Of a DNA stretch of 43,906 bases, positions 38,011 to 43,906 are shown one piece after another. Position 1 is the first letter of the stretch; each line of letters begins with the position of its first letter. Made by a program: the position numbers and the translations under genes. The notes below the pieces were generated by a model. The model saw only the letters and a list, made by a program, of their open reading frames with translations. It was not told the origin of the DNA and made no database searches. This stretch comes from Aerococcus sp. HMSC062A02 (GTDB lineage: Bacteria; Bacillota; Bacilli; Lactobacillales; Aerococcaceae): assembly GCF_001809535.1 (NCBI RefSeq), contig NZ_KV797932.1, positions 1-43,906 on the forward strand, in the 5' to 3' direction.

Positions 38011-38062
38011 AAAAGGCTGGAGTTTTAGGAGAAGCTTCAAAATCCTCCTATTTCCAGCCCTT
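38011..38062 (-). terminator. Attenuator-like hairpin between the lipoprotein and ATPase genes
   Basis: On the minus strand AAGGGCTGGAAATAGGAGG pairs with CTCCTAAAACTCCAGCCTT, followed by TTTTAT. Partial termination here would leave the binding protein more abundant than the transporter, as is usual for such operons. Confidence 0.6.
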
Positions 38063-38069
38063 AGTGGTT

Positions 38070-39008
38070 TTATTTTAGGTTGTTAGTAATTAAGTCGACA
38101 TTATGGCGGTACATATCGATGAAGTTATCGCCGGTCTGACCGACTGGTGCCAATGAGTCTGAGAAGAGCTCTTGACCTTCGCCGCTGACTACTTTCACGT
38201 CAAAGCCCTTCGCCTTGCAGGCTTCCTGTAGCTTCTTCATCCGGGCAGGGTCTGTCGTTGATTCCGAGAAGATGGCTTTAATCTTATGGTCTACAATGAA
38301 GTTCACTGTATCTTCGATATCCTTATTGGCCACTTCAGTATCAGTTGACACACCTTGTGGCGCTTTCACTGGAATGTTGTAGCGGCGGGAGAAGTAGTTA
38401 AAGGCATCATGCGGTGTAATTAAATAGCGCTGGGCTTCTGGAATACCCGCAATTTTTTCCTTGTTTTCCTGGTCTAAGTCATCCAATTGTTTGAGATAAG
38501 CTGCGGTATTTTTTTCGATGGCTTCCTTATGTTCAGGTAGGGCCTCAATCAGATAGGCAGAACATTTCTCTGTTGCTTGCTTGTAGAGGTCAATATCGAA
38601 CCAGAAGTGTGGGTCAACAATGGTTTCGCCATCCTGGTCCATATTCCCCAAGGCCTTCTCATCGAAGTCAGCAGTTACCGCTTTACCACGTTGCTCTAAG
38701 ACATCCACCATTTTTCCTTCAAAGTGCAAGCCATGATAGATCAAAAGTTCCGCCCCTTTGAGCTTCTCTAAGTCTTGCGGTTTAGCTTCATACAAGTGTG
38801 GGTCTTCCCCAGCAGGAATAATCATATTGCTCGAAACATAATCTCCAGCTAATTGTTGAACCATATCATTTAAGAAAGATGTGGTGACGACAACATTCAA
38901 CTTACCGCCCTCAGCCTGGCTCTTTTGCTGGTCTGAGCCCTTAGAGCAAGCGCTTAAGACAAAGACACCGACCACGAGGAGCCCCAGTGTTTTTAACCAT
39001 TTAGACAA
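38070..39008 (-). CDS. Manganese-type ABC transporter substrate-binding lipoprotein (MntA/TroA-like)
   Basis: A 312-residue cluster A-I metal receptor. The lipobox is VLSAC (Cys21). Predicted metal ligands are His in GEDPHLYEAKP, His in VDPHFWFDI, His in TPHDAFNYFSRRYN and the acidic residue in IFSESTTDP or NFIDMYRHN. There is no His-rich loop, unlike the AdcA protein in this window. The TPHDAFNYF block resembles TroA/MntA rather than PsaA, which has no His there. Mn(II) is the likely main substrate, Fe(II) or Zn(II) possible. First gene of the operon; a DtxR-type operator lies just upstream. Confidence 0.9.
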   Translation of the reverse strand: MSKWLKTLGLLVVGVFVLSACSKGSDQQKSQAEGGKLNVVVTTSFLNDMVQQLAGDYVSSNMIIPAGEDPHLYEAKPQDLEKLKGAELLIYHGLHFEGKMVDVLEQRGKAVTADFDEKALGNMDQDGETIVDPHFWFDIDLYKQATEKCSAYLIEALPEHKEAIEKNTAAYLKQLDDLDQENKEKIAGIPEAQRYLITPHDAFNYFSRRYNIPVKAPQGVSTDTEVANKDIEDTVNFIVDHKIKAIFSESTTDPARMKKLQEACKAKGFDVKVVSGEGQELFSDSLAPVGQTGDNFIDMYRHNVDLITNNLK

Positions 39009-39032
39009 AATAAAGTCCCCCTTTTTATATTT

Positions 39033-39048
39033 TTTAGGTTAATCTAAA
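39033..39048 (-). promoter_or_regulatory. DtxR/MntR-family operator-like palindrome
   Basis: TTTAGGTTAATCTAAA is an imperfect palindrome with arms TTTAG / CTAAA, close to DtxR-family boxes of the type TTAGGTTANNCTAA. It lies between the promoter and the start codon of the manganese-type operon, where a repressor would block elongation. Confidence 0.65.
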
Positions 39049-39065
39049 ATAAAGTTTACAGGAAC

Positions 39066-39094
39066 ATTATAATATAATTGAGATTAATTCTCAA
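39066..39094 (-). promoter_or_regulatory. Promoter of the manganese-type operon
   Basis: On the minus strand TTGAGA (39089-39094) and perfect TATAAT (39066-39071) are separated by 17 bp. The -35 hexamer is half of a second palindrome, TTGAGATTAATTCTCAA (39078-39094 on plus), which could be an additional operator. Confidence 0.75.
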
Positions 39095-39145
39095 GCTCTT
39101 TTTGCGGATAAATACATGAAAATAGATTCAACCGATCAGACAAAA

Positions 39146-39171
39146 AAACAGGCCCGCTATTGAGCCTGTTT
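39146..39171 (-). terminator. Terminator after the GNAT gene
   Basis: Hairpin AAACAGGC / GCCTGTTT with a T-run on the minus strand, 16 bp after the GNAT stop. Confidence 0.8.
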
Positions 39172-39186
39172 CACTGAACTCTGAGC

Positions 39187-39684
39187 TTAGAGTTCCTTAT
39201 ATAAATATGCTGTATCTAACCACTCTTGGAACTTGTAGCCTACCTTGGGTAAGAGGCCTACTTGTTTGAAGCCCTGGCGTTCGTGGAAGGCGATGCTTCG
39301 ATTATTAGAGGCTGTGATCACAGCTACAAGACTGACGACATCTTGGGCTTTAAGGGCTGCTTCAAGCGCCTGGAATAAACGGTAACCGACGCCCTTGACG
39401 GGAACTTGCCGGTCCGCATAGATACTCAGTTCGGCACTGTGCTTGAAGGCCTCGCGCTCACCTAGAGGGTGGGCATAGGCATAGCCCCAAATCTCCCCCT
39501 CATACTCAGCTACCAAATAAGGATAGCCTGCTGCCTGGATATCTGCTAGGCGCTGGGCCATCTCTTCTGCATCTGGAGCTTGGTATTCAAAGCTGATCGT
39601 CGTTTCTTCAACATAGGGCCGGTAGATAGCAGCTAAACGGTCACCATCTTCTTGGCAAGCCGGACGAATCAAGATTTCTGCCAT
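39187..39684 (-). CDS. GNAT-family N-acetyltransferase (phosphinothricin acetyltransferase-like)
   Basis: A 165-residue GNAT enzyme resembling the PAT/YwnH group. It starts ILIRPACQEDGDRLAAIYRPYVEE, with the strand EIWGYAYAHPL, the acetyl-CoA loop QVPVKGVGYRLFQALE (around residue 93) and the C-terminal ASNNRSIAFHERQGF. The acetylated substrate is unknown; related enzymes act on amino-acid analogues such as phosphinothricin or methionine derivatives. Its start lies 3 bp after the stop of the small CxxC gene, with AAGGAT inside that gene as ribosome binding site, so the two form an operon. Confidence 0.85.
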   Translation of the reverse strand: MAEILIRPACQEDGDRLAAIYRPYVEETTISFEYQAPDAEEMAQRLADIQAAGYPYLVAEYEGEIWGYAYAHPLGEREAFKHSAELSIYADRQVPVKGVGYRLFQALEAALKAQDVVSLVAVITASNNRSIAFHERQGFKQVGLLPKVGYKFQEWLDTAYLYKEL

Positions 39685-39687
39685 AGT

Positions 39688-39855
39688 CTAGGCATCCTTA
39701 TCAACATTCAAGGCCTTAAGCAAGGCTTGGAAGTCTTCTTCACTCGTCACTGCTTGGTACTTAGTATCTGCACAAACACCGCACTCTAAACCGTCCTGTT
39801 TATCAGGTTCTTCGATTGGCATTTCTTCATACTTCTTGTCTTGATCAGTTGACAT
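39688..39855 (-). CDS. Small CxxC-motif protein (CGVC), unknown family
   Basis: A 55-residue acidic protein. The only cysteines form a CxxC pair in the middle (LECGVCADTKY), the layout of a redox-active or metal-binding site. The second half is a predicted helix (SEEDFQALLKALNVD). The ATG at 39855 has AAGGAG at good spacing, and a clear promoter lies upstream (TTGTCA, 17 bp, TAAAAT). The gene is divergent from the NADH peroxidase/oxidase gene, with only 146 bp between the starts, and is followed at once by the GNAT gene. I do not recognise the family, so no function is assigned. Confidence 0.75.
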   Translation of the reverse strand: MSTDQDKKYEEMPIEEPDKQDGLECGVCADTKYQAVTSEEDFQALLKALNVDKDA

Positions 39856-39879
39856 CTAACCATCTCCTTTTCTACTTAT

Positions 39880-39908
39880 ATTTTACCAAGAAAATCACAA
39901 GCTGACAA
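39880..39908 (-). promoter_or_regulatory. Promoter of the CxxC protein and GNAT operon
   Basis: TTGTCA (39903-39908) and TAAAAT (39880-39885) on the minus strand are separated by 17 bp, back to back with the peroxidase promoter (22 bp between the two -35 elements). Confidence 0.7.
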
Positions 39909-39930
39909 AGTTCTTTAGCAGTTCCTTTAT

Positions 39931-39959
39931 TTGACATTCTCAATCTCTCTGCTTATAAT
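39931..39959 (+). promoter_or_regulatory. Perfect consensus promoter of the NADH peroxidase/oxidase gene
   Basis: TTGACA (39931-39936), exactly 17 bp, then TATAAT (39954-39959). Both hexamers match the sigma-A consensus at every position. Confidence 0.9.
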
Positions 39960-39973
39960 TGTAATCGTTATAA
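39959..39973 (+). promoter_or_regulatory. PerR-like operator over the transcription start
   Basis: TTGTAATCGTTATAA matches the PerR box TTATAATNATTATAA at 12 of 14 defined positions. It begins at the last base of the -10 element, so it would cover the start of transcription. This predicts induction by peroxide; Fur- or Zur-type binding cannot be excluded by pattern alone. Confidence 0.55.
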
Positions 39974-40001
39974 ATTAAAAATTGAATTGGAGGATTTATT
40001 A

Positions 40002-41360
40002 ATGAAATATGTAGTAGTGGGAACTTCCCATTTTGGCTATGAAGCTGTTCAAACACTCTTAAAACAAAAACCAGAAGCAGAAATCCACCTCTATGAACGT
40101 GGCGATTCTGCCTCATTTATGGGTTGAGGGAGCCAATCTTATGTAGAGGGGACCTCTCATTCATTAGATGAATTACACTTTGCCAACGAAGAATCTTATC
40201 GTGCCCAGGGGATTCATATTCACTGCAACAGTGATGTTGTCGCCATCCAAAGCGATAAGAAGACAATTACGGTTCAGGATACAGAAGGCGAGCACAGTGT
40301 TTCATATGACAAACTCTTGCTCAGTCCCGGCGGCTATGCCGTGAAACCTCCAATCGAAGGGATTGACCTCGAGAATATCAATACCTTCCGTGGCCCAGAA
40401 GATACAGCCGCTGTCAAAGAACAAATGGAAGGCTGCCAATCAGCTGTTATCATCGGTGGGGGCTATATTGGTATTGAAGTGGCTGAAGCTTATGCCCAAG
40501 CAGGAATTCCAGTCACCGTGATCGATATGCAAGACCGTCTCTTAGCAACATCTCTCGACAAAGAATTTACTGATGTACTCGAAGCCGCTTCCAAGCATCA
40601 CGGCCTCGACTTCCGTCCCGCCGAAACGGTTAAAGCCTTTGAAGGCGAAGACGGTAAGGTCAAAGCCGTTGTCACTGACCAAGCGACCTATCCTGCCGAT
40701 ACAGTCATCCTAGCAGCAGGCGTGAAGGCAGATGACCAGTGGCTGCGAGGCACTTTAGAAATGGACGAACGGGGCTTCATTGTCACCAATGAATACCTTG
40801 AGACCTCTGCTCCTGATGTCTATGCGGGCGGAGATTCAACTTGCGTCCCCTTTGCGCCAACCCACGAACAAGTCAATATTTCCTTAGCAACCATTGCTAG
40901 ACGCCAAGGGATCGTTGCCGCTCTGAATGCCATGGGCCAAAAGGTTAAAATGCCTGAACTCACAGGGACTTCAGCCCTCTCCCTCTTTGGTTATAATTTC
41001 GTGTCTACCGGTCTCAAGGCCGCTAGCGCTGCCCAATACCAAGGACAAGTGGCTTCTCGCTATGTTGAAGAACCCCTGTATCCTGACTTCATGCGCAAAG
41101 AAGGCAAAGTTGCTATGAAGATTTACTACGATGCCGATGACCACCGCATTCTCGGCGGACAATTAATGTCTAAAGAAGACATCACCGATGGCATCACAGG
41201 TCTATCAATAGCTATTGCTTCGGGATGGACTCTCGAAGACTTAGCTCTCGCTGACATCCACTTTATGCCACGCTTTGACCGCCCATGGCACTATCTCAAT
41301 GTCCTCGCTATGGCTGCCTTAGACTACAAGATCGGTGGCGCTGATAAGCTCCTATTCTAA
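40002..41360 (+). CDS. NADH peroxidase/oxidase-family flavoenzyme with in-frame UGA at active-site codon 42 (candidate selenoprotein)
   Basis: The frame has 452 sense-or-UGA codons from ATG 40002 to TAA 41360. The start MKYVVVGTSHFGYEAV has the FAD-binding Gly pattern and His10 of Enterococcus NADH peroxidase. Codon 42 (40125-40127) is TGA in SFMG-TGA-GSQSYVEG, where the family has SFLSCGMQ, with the Cys42 sulfenic-acid centre. Downstream are the NADH-binding GGGYIGIEVAEAYAQ, the second FAD motif VYAGGDST and a full dimerisation domain ending NVLAMAALDYKIGG. GGAGG lies upstream of ATG. A UGA-proximal stem-loop and strong promoter support recoding as selenocysteine. A recent Cys-to-stop mutation is the alternative, in which case this is a pseudogene. 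Confidence 0.85.
40141..40160 (+). promoter_or_regulatory. Candidate bacterial SECIS stem-loop downstream of the in-frame UGA
   Basis: ATG pairs with CAT and AGAGG with CCTCT, giving 8 bp with one bulged U (40144) on the 5' side and a GGA apical loop (40150-40152). The loop starts 22 bases after the UGA, within the range given for bacterial SECIS elements. A bulged U plus G in the first loop positions is the recognised pattern for SelB binding. The loop has GGA where E. coli fdhF has GGU. Confidence 0.55.
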
Positions 41361-41416
41361 GAGCATATGACAAAAGTCAGCCAAATAAAATCGGACCTTC
41401 TGCTGAAGGCCGAGCC

Positions 41417-41460
41417 AAAAAGGCTGCCCCTACCAAGATTGGTTAAGGGGCAGCCTTTTT
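41417..41460. terminator. Bidirectional terminator between the peroxidase gene and the small membrane protein gene
   Basis: Hairpin AAAAAGGCTGCCCCT / AGGGGCAGCCTTTTT, suited to both convergent genes. Just upstream, at 41368-41378, is a lone left end of the nested-hairpin repeat (ACAAAAGTCAG). Confidence 0.9.
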
Positions 41461-41475
41461 ATCTATATGTCAAGC

Positions 41476-41844
41476 TTAAGGTCGACCGAATTTTCTTTCA
41501 TAGTCTGCTTCTAATTGATCTAAATTAGGCTTATCAATTTGATCGATCGTCGGCGGCAGCTCAGGAGGGATGGCGGCTTCTTCTTGCTGATCCACCTGGT
41601 CTGGGTCTAGCTCTTTGAGGTCGAACTCAGGCGTCAAGGCTGAGGGATCGATGATAGGCGTCGCTGAATAAGTTACGCGGGGCTTAATGGCATCCGCCGT
41701 CTTGGTCAGGCCCAAGGGATTGTCGGGATCCGCGCTCAAGTCAGGCGTTGTCCCTTGGAAGAAAAGATAAAGACCAAGTAAGGCAAGCAGGGACCCGCCT
41801 AGATAAAGAAGAGACTTCTTTTTAGGGGAATGTTCTTCTGCCAT
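41476..41844 (-). CDS. Hypothetical single-span membrane protein with acidic Pro-rich tail
   Basis: A 122-residue protein with a short basic cytosolic N-terminus (SPKKK), one membrane helix (about residues 12-30) and an external tail rich in Asp, Pro, Gln and Glu (for example PPELPPTIDQIDKPN), which is probably disordered. I do not recognise a family. The ATG at 41844 is preferred over the upstream TTG. It lies 33 bp after galE on the same strand, so it may be the second gene of a galE transcript, possibly linked to the cell envelope. Confidence 0.6.
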   Translation of the reverse strand: MAEEHSPKKKSLLYLGGSLLALLGLYLFFQGTTPDLSADPDNPLGLTKTADAIKPRVTYSATPIIDPSALTPEFDLKELDPDQVDQQEEAAIPPELPPTIDQIDKPNLDQLEADYERKFGRP

Positions 41845-41877
41845 CAACCAACCTACTTTCTAGCGCAAACTTCCGCT

Positions 41878-42894
41878 TTAATCTTGGCCAAAACCTTGGG
41901 GATTCTTTTCTTGCCAGCGCCAAGAGTCCCGGCACATATCTGCTAAGTCCTTCTCTGCCACCCAATCAAAGAGCTCTTTGGCATAGCTCGCATCAGCGTA
42001 ACAAGTCGCCACATCCCCAGGGCGGCGGTCATCAATCGTATAAGGAATGTCGACTTGGTTGACCTCTTTGAAGGTATGGATTAAATCCAGCACAGAATAG
42101 CCCTGTCCCCGACCTAGGTTGACGGTCTCCAAGCCAGTATGGCCCAGGGCATAGGCAACGGCTGCGACGTGTCCTTTAGCCAGGTCCACCACATGGATAT
42201 AGTCGCGAACGCCTGTCCCATCTGGGGTATTGTAGTCATCACCGAAAACATGGAGCTGGTCTAACTTGCCAATGGCCACTTGGGTGATATAAGGCATGAT
42301 ATTATTAGGCACCCCCTGAGGATCTTCCCCAATCATGCCTGATTCATGGGCACCAATAGGATTGAAGTAACGCAAACGGAGGATCGACCACTCGGCATCA
42401 GACGTATAGAGGTCACTCAAGATTTGCTCATTCATAACCTTGGTATAGCCGTAGGGATTGGTAGCAGAAACAGGCAGGTCCTCTGTTAGAGGCGAAGGAT
42501 TAGTCATCCCATAAACAGTGGCGCTAGAAGAGAAGACAATTCGCTTCACATCGTGTTGGCGCATCACTTGAAGTACTGACAGCAGACCACCCAGGTTATT
42601 CTCATAATATTCTAGTGGTTTAGCTACAGAGTCCCCAACTGCCTTAAAGGCTGCAAAATGGATCACTGCCTCAATCTCATGCTGGTCAAAGACCTGACCC
42701 AAAGCTTCCTTGTCTAAGACATTAATGCAATAAAAACTTGGGCGCTGACCAGCTAAAGCCTCAATCCGGTCCAAGACAGTTGGCTTGGAATTGGAATAGT
42801 CATCAACGATTACTACCTCATAACCCGCTTGGATTAATTCAATACTGGTGTGAGACCCAATGTAGCCTGTCCCACCTGTCACTAAGATTGCCAT
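41878..42894 (-). CDS. galE: UDP-glucose 4-epimerase GalE
   Basis: A 338-residue short-chain dehydrogenase-type epimerase interconverting UDP-glucose and UDP-galactose. NAD binding is shown by VTGGTGYIGSHTSIEL at the N-terminus; the catalytic site by SSSATVYG and the Tyr-x-x-x-Lys motif in NPYGYTKVMNEQ (about residues 145-155). HVVDLAKGHV and YADASYAKE are also typical. No other Leloir-pathway gene (galK, galT) is adjacent, so a role in supplying UDP-Gal for cell-surface glycans is likely. The ATG at 42894 is chosen; GTG at 42906 lies within the AAGGAGTG site. Confidence 0.95.
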   Translation of the reverse strand: MAILVTGGTGYIGSHTSIELIQAGYEVVIVDDYSNSKPTVLDRIEALAGQRPSFYCINVLDKEALGQVFDQHEIEAVIHFAAFKAVGDSVAKPLEYYENNLGGLLSVLQVMRQHDVKRIVFSSSATVYGMTNPSPLTEDLPVSATNPYGYTKVMNEQILSDLYTSDAEWSILRLRYFNPIGAHESGMIGEDPQGVPNNIMPYITQVAIGKLDQLHVFGDDYNTPDGTGVRDYIHVVDLAKGHVAAVAYALGHTGLETVNLGRGQGYSVLDLIHTFKEVNQVDIPYTIDDRRPGDVATCYADASYAKELFDWVAEKDLADMCRDSWRWQEKNPQGFGQD

Positions 42895-42956
42895 CTTATT
42901 CGTCACTCCTTAACGCTTATTCTTACTAGTAAGTATAACACATGACGAGAGTGTGA

Positions 42957-43059
42957 CAAAAGTCAGTTAGGCCTAAACCAGCTAACGCATACTATATCTG
43001 TAACTCGCTGCGCGTCAAACAGCTATAGTTCGTGAACTAAATATCAAGACTGACTTTTG
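42957..43059. repeat. Nested-hairpin intergenic repeat, copy 3
   Basis: 103 bp with perfect 11 bp outer arms CAAAAGTCAGT / ACTGACTTTTG and an inner stem ACTATATCTGT / ACAGCTATAGT (one mismatch). The outer arms match the copies at 22710 and 4657; the inner stem does not. It fills the gap between galE and the RluA gene; short AAAAGT-like fragments follow at 43100-43125. Confidence 0.65.
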
Positions 43060-43188
43060 GGACAGATTTTTGCAAAAATATTTTGTTATTTAAAAAAAGG
43101 ACCTGACTTTTCCCAAAAGACCTGACCTTAGCTTTTTACAGGAAGCTAATGATACAATGGAGGTAAATTCCAAGAAAGGAGAACGCGT

Positions 43189-43872
43189 GTGCAAGCCAAA
43201 ATTTACTACGAAGACAACCACCTACTCATTGTGGAAAAGCCCGCCAATATGCCCGTCCAAGCGGATAACAGCCAAGATCTCGACTTACTGACCTTCTACA
43301 AACAATTTATCAAAGAAAGAGATGAGAAACCAGGCAATGTCTACCTGGGCTTAGTCCATCGCTTGGACCGACCGGTAGCAGGACTGATTATCTTCGCTAA
43401 AACTTCCAAAGCGGCCAGCCGACTATCGGACGCTCTCAGACGTCGGGCTATCGACCGCTCTTACCTCGCTGTCGTTCACGGCCATCCCAGGAAAGATTCC
43501 GGGCAATTGACCGATTACTTGTGGAAGGATAAGAGAAAAAACCAATCCTATGTCGTCTCCCCCCAACACAAACAAGCTAAGAAAGCCCAACTCAACTACC
43601 AGGTCCTCGACCAAAGCCAAGACTTCAGCCTAGTGCGCATCCAACTACAGACAGGACGATCCCACCAGATCCGCGTTCAGATGCAGCATCTGGGCCATCC
43701 CCTCTACGGTGACCAAAAATACGGGGCGGCTGTCAACCAAGTCGGCCAACAGATCGCACTCTGGGCCTACCAAGTCCAATTCATCCACCCCGTCAAAAAA
43801 GAACCCCTCAGCATCCAATCCCTGCCGCCTGCAAGCGGGATTTGGACAGAATTTGATCTCAGCAAGATTTAA
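43189..43872 (+). CDS. RluA-family pseudouridine synthase
   Basis: A 227-residue RNA pseudouridine synthase. The catalytic Asp is in VHRLDRPVAGLIIFAKT (about residues 56-72). Other family motifs are YEDNHLLIVEKPANMPVQ at the start, RSYLAVVHGHP near residue 94, LQTGRSHQIRVQMQHLGHPLYGD near residue 150. It lacks an N-terminal S4 domain, so it resembles the short RluA/YhcT-type enzymes rather than RluD. GTG start with AAAGGAGA upstream. The exact target uridine cannot be told. Confidence 0.9.
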   Translation: MQAKIYYEDNHLLIVEKPANMPVQADNSQDLDLLTFYKQFIKERDEKPGNVYLGLVHRLDRPVAGLIIFAKTSKAASRLSDALRRRAIDRSYLAVVHGHPRKDSGQLTDYLWKDKRKNQSYVVSPQHKQAKKAQLNYQVLDQSQDFSLVRIQLQTGRSHQIRVQMQHLGHPLYGDQKYGAAVNQVGQQIALWAYQVQFIHPVKKEPLSIQSLPPASGIWTEFDLSKI

Positions 43873-43904
43873 AGAGGCTGGGACAAAAGTTCCAACCTCT
43901 TTTT
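43871..43904 (+). terminator. Terminator of the RluA gene, start of another repeat copy
   Basis: Imperfect hairpin AAAGAGG...CCTCTTT with the shared GGCTGGGACAAAAGTTCC core and T4. It matches the module at 22645-22677 and runs into the window edge, so the remainder of a repeat copy probably follows. Confidence 0.8.
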
Positions 43905-43906
43905 AA

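Noticed and set aside
40317-41360. Shorter reading of the NADH peroxidase/oxidase gene starting at the TTG at 40317
   Set aside because: It would remove the FAD-binding N-terminus and the active site, and there is no ribosome binding site before it. The true frame begins at the ATG at 40002 with GGAGG and a perfect promoter.
43089-43130. Further full copy of the nested-hairpin repeat
   Set aside because: Only short pieces (CCTGACTTTTCCCAAAAGACCTGACC) are present, without an inner stem or proper outer arms. Probably a remnant.

Overview
The window is a gene-dense piece of a low-to-moderate GC Gram-positive chromosome. The streptococcal-type adcABC zinc uptake genes, the metG-tatD-rnmV-rsmA run, a veg gene, GSI-alpha glutamine synthetases, a tyrosine T-box and many AAGGAGG ribosome binding sites all point to Bacillota, most likely Lactobacillales. 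Complete glycine cleavage genes, an ispE gene and a D-Asp/D-Asn peptidoglycan-bridge gene set make an Aerococcaceae-like member plausible, but the genus cannot be fixed from sequence alone. No tRNA or rRNA genes, prophage, transposase or CRISPR array were seen.

Layout. From 1 to 19.5 kb nearly everything is on the minus strand: secA; an orphan HicB-like protein with a tiny membrane peptide nearby; a YeiH-family exporter; the zinc operon adcA-adcC-adcB behind a Zur-like operator; ispE; veg; an asparagine synthetase / D-aspartate ligase / aspartate racemase operon that probably builds the peptidoglycan side bridge; rsmA, rnmV and tatD (overlapping); metG; an NlpC/P60 hydrolase; and tyrS behind a T-box. 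From 19.9 to 25 kb there is an aminotransferase, then two near-identical glnA genes flanking an oppositely oriented cyclodeaminase (fchA). A perfect GlnR/TnrA box lies in front of the second glnA only. From 25 to 34.5 kb come a DUF975 membrane protein, a YugP-type metalloprotease, a degenerate alpha/beta hydrolase, a YkyA lipoprotein coupled to a DUF4015 glycoside hydrolase, and gcvT-gcvH-gcvPA-gcvPB. From 34.6 to 39 kb there is a DUF4230 protein and a manganese-type ABC operon whose last permease carries an extra C-terminal winged-helix-like domain. The window ends with a GNAT gene, a 55-residue CxxC protein, an NADH peroxidase/oxidase-family gene, a small membrane protein, galE and an RluA-type pseudouridine synthase.

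Main discovery. The NADH peroxidase/oxidase-family gene at 40002-41360 has one in-frame TGA, exactly at codon 42. In this family codon 42 is the redox-active cysteine (Cys42, paired with His10). The rest of the 452-codon frame is intact. The gene has a perfect consensus promoter (TTGACA, 17 bp, TATAAT), a PerR-like operator and a good ribosome binding site, and a stem-loop resembling a bacterial SECIS starts 13 bases after the TGA. The simplest exciting reading is a selenocysteine-containing NADH peroxidase/oxidase. No Sec machinery (selA, selB, selC, selD) is present in the window, so a Cys-to-stop point mutation or sequencing error is the main rival explanation.

Other structure includes a dispersed family of about 100 bp nested hairpins with conserved outer arms and unrelated inner arms, cre-like sites repeated across the glutamine/one-carbon genes, and bidirectional terminators between most convergent genes.
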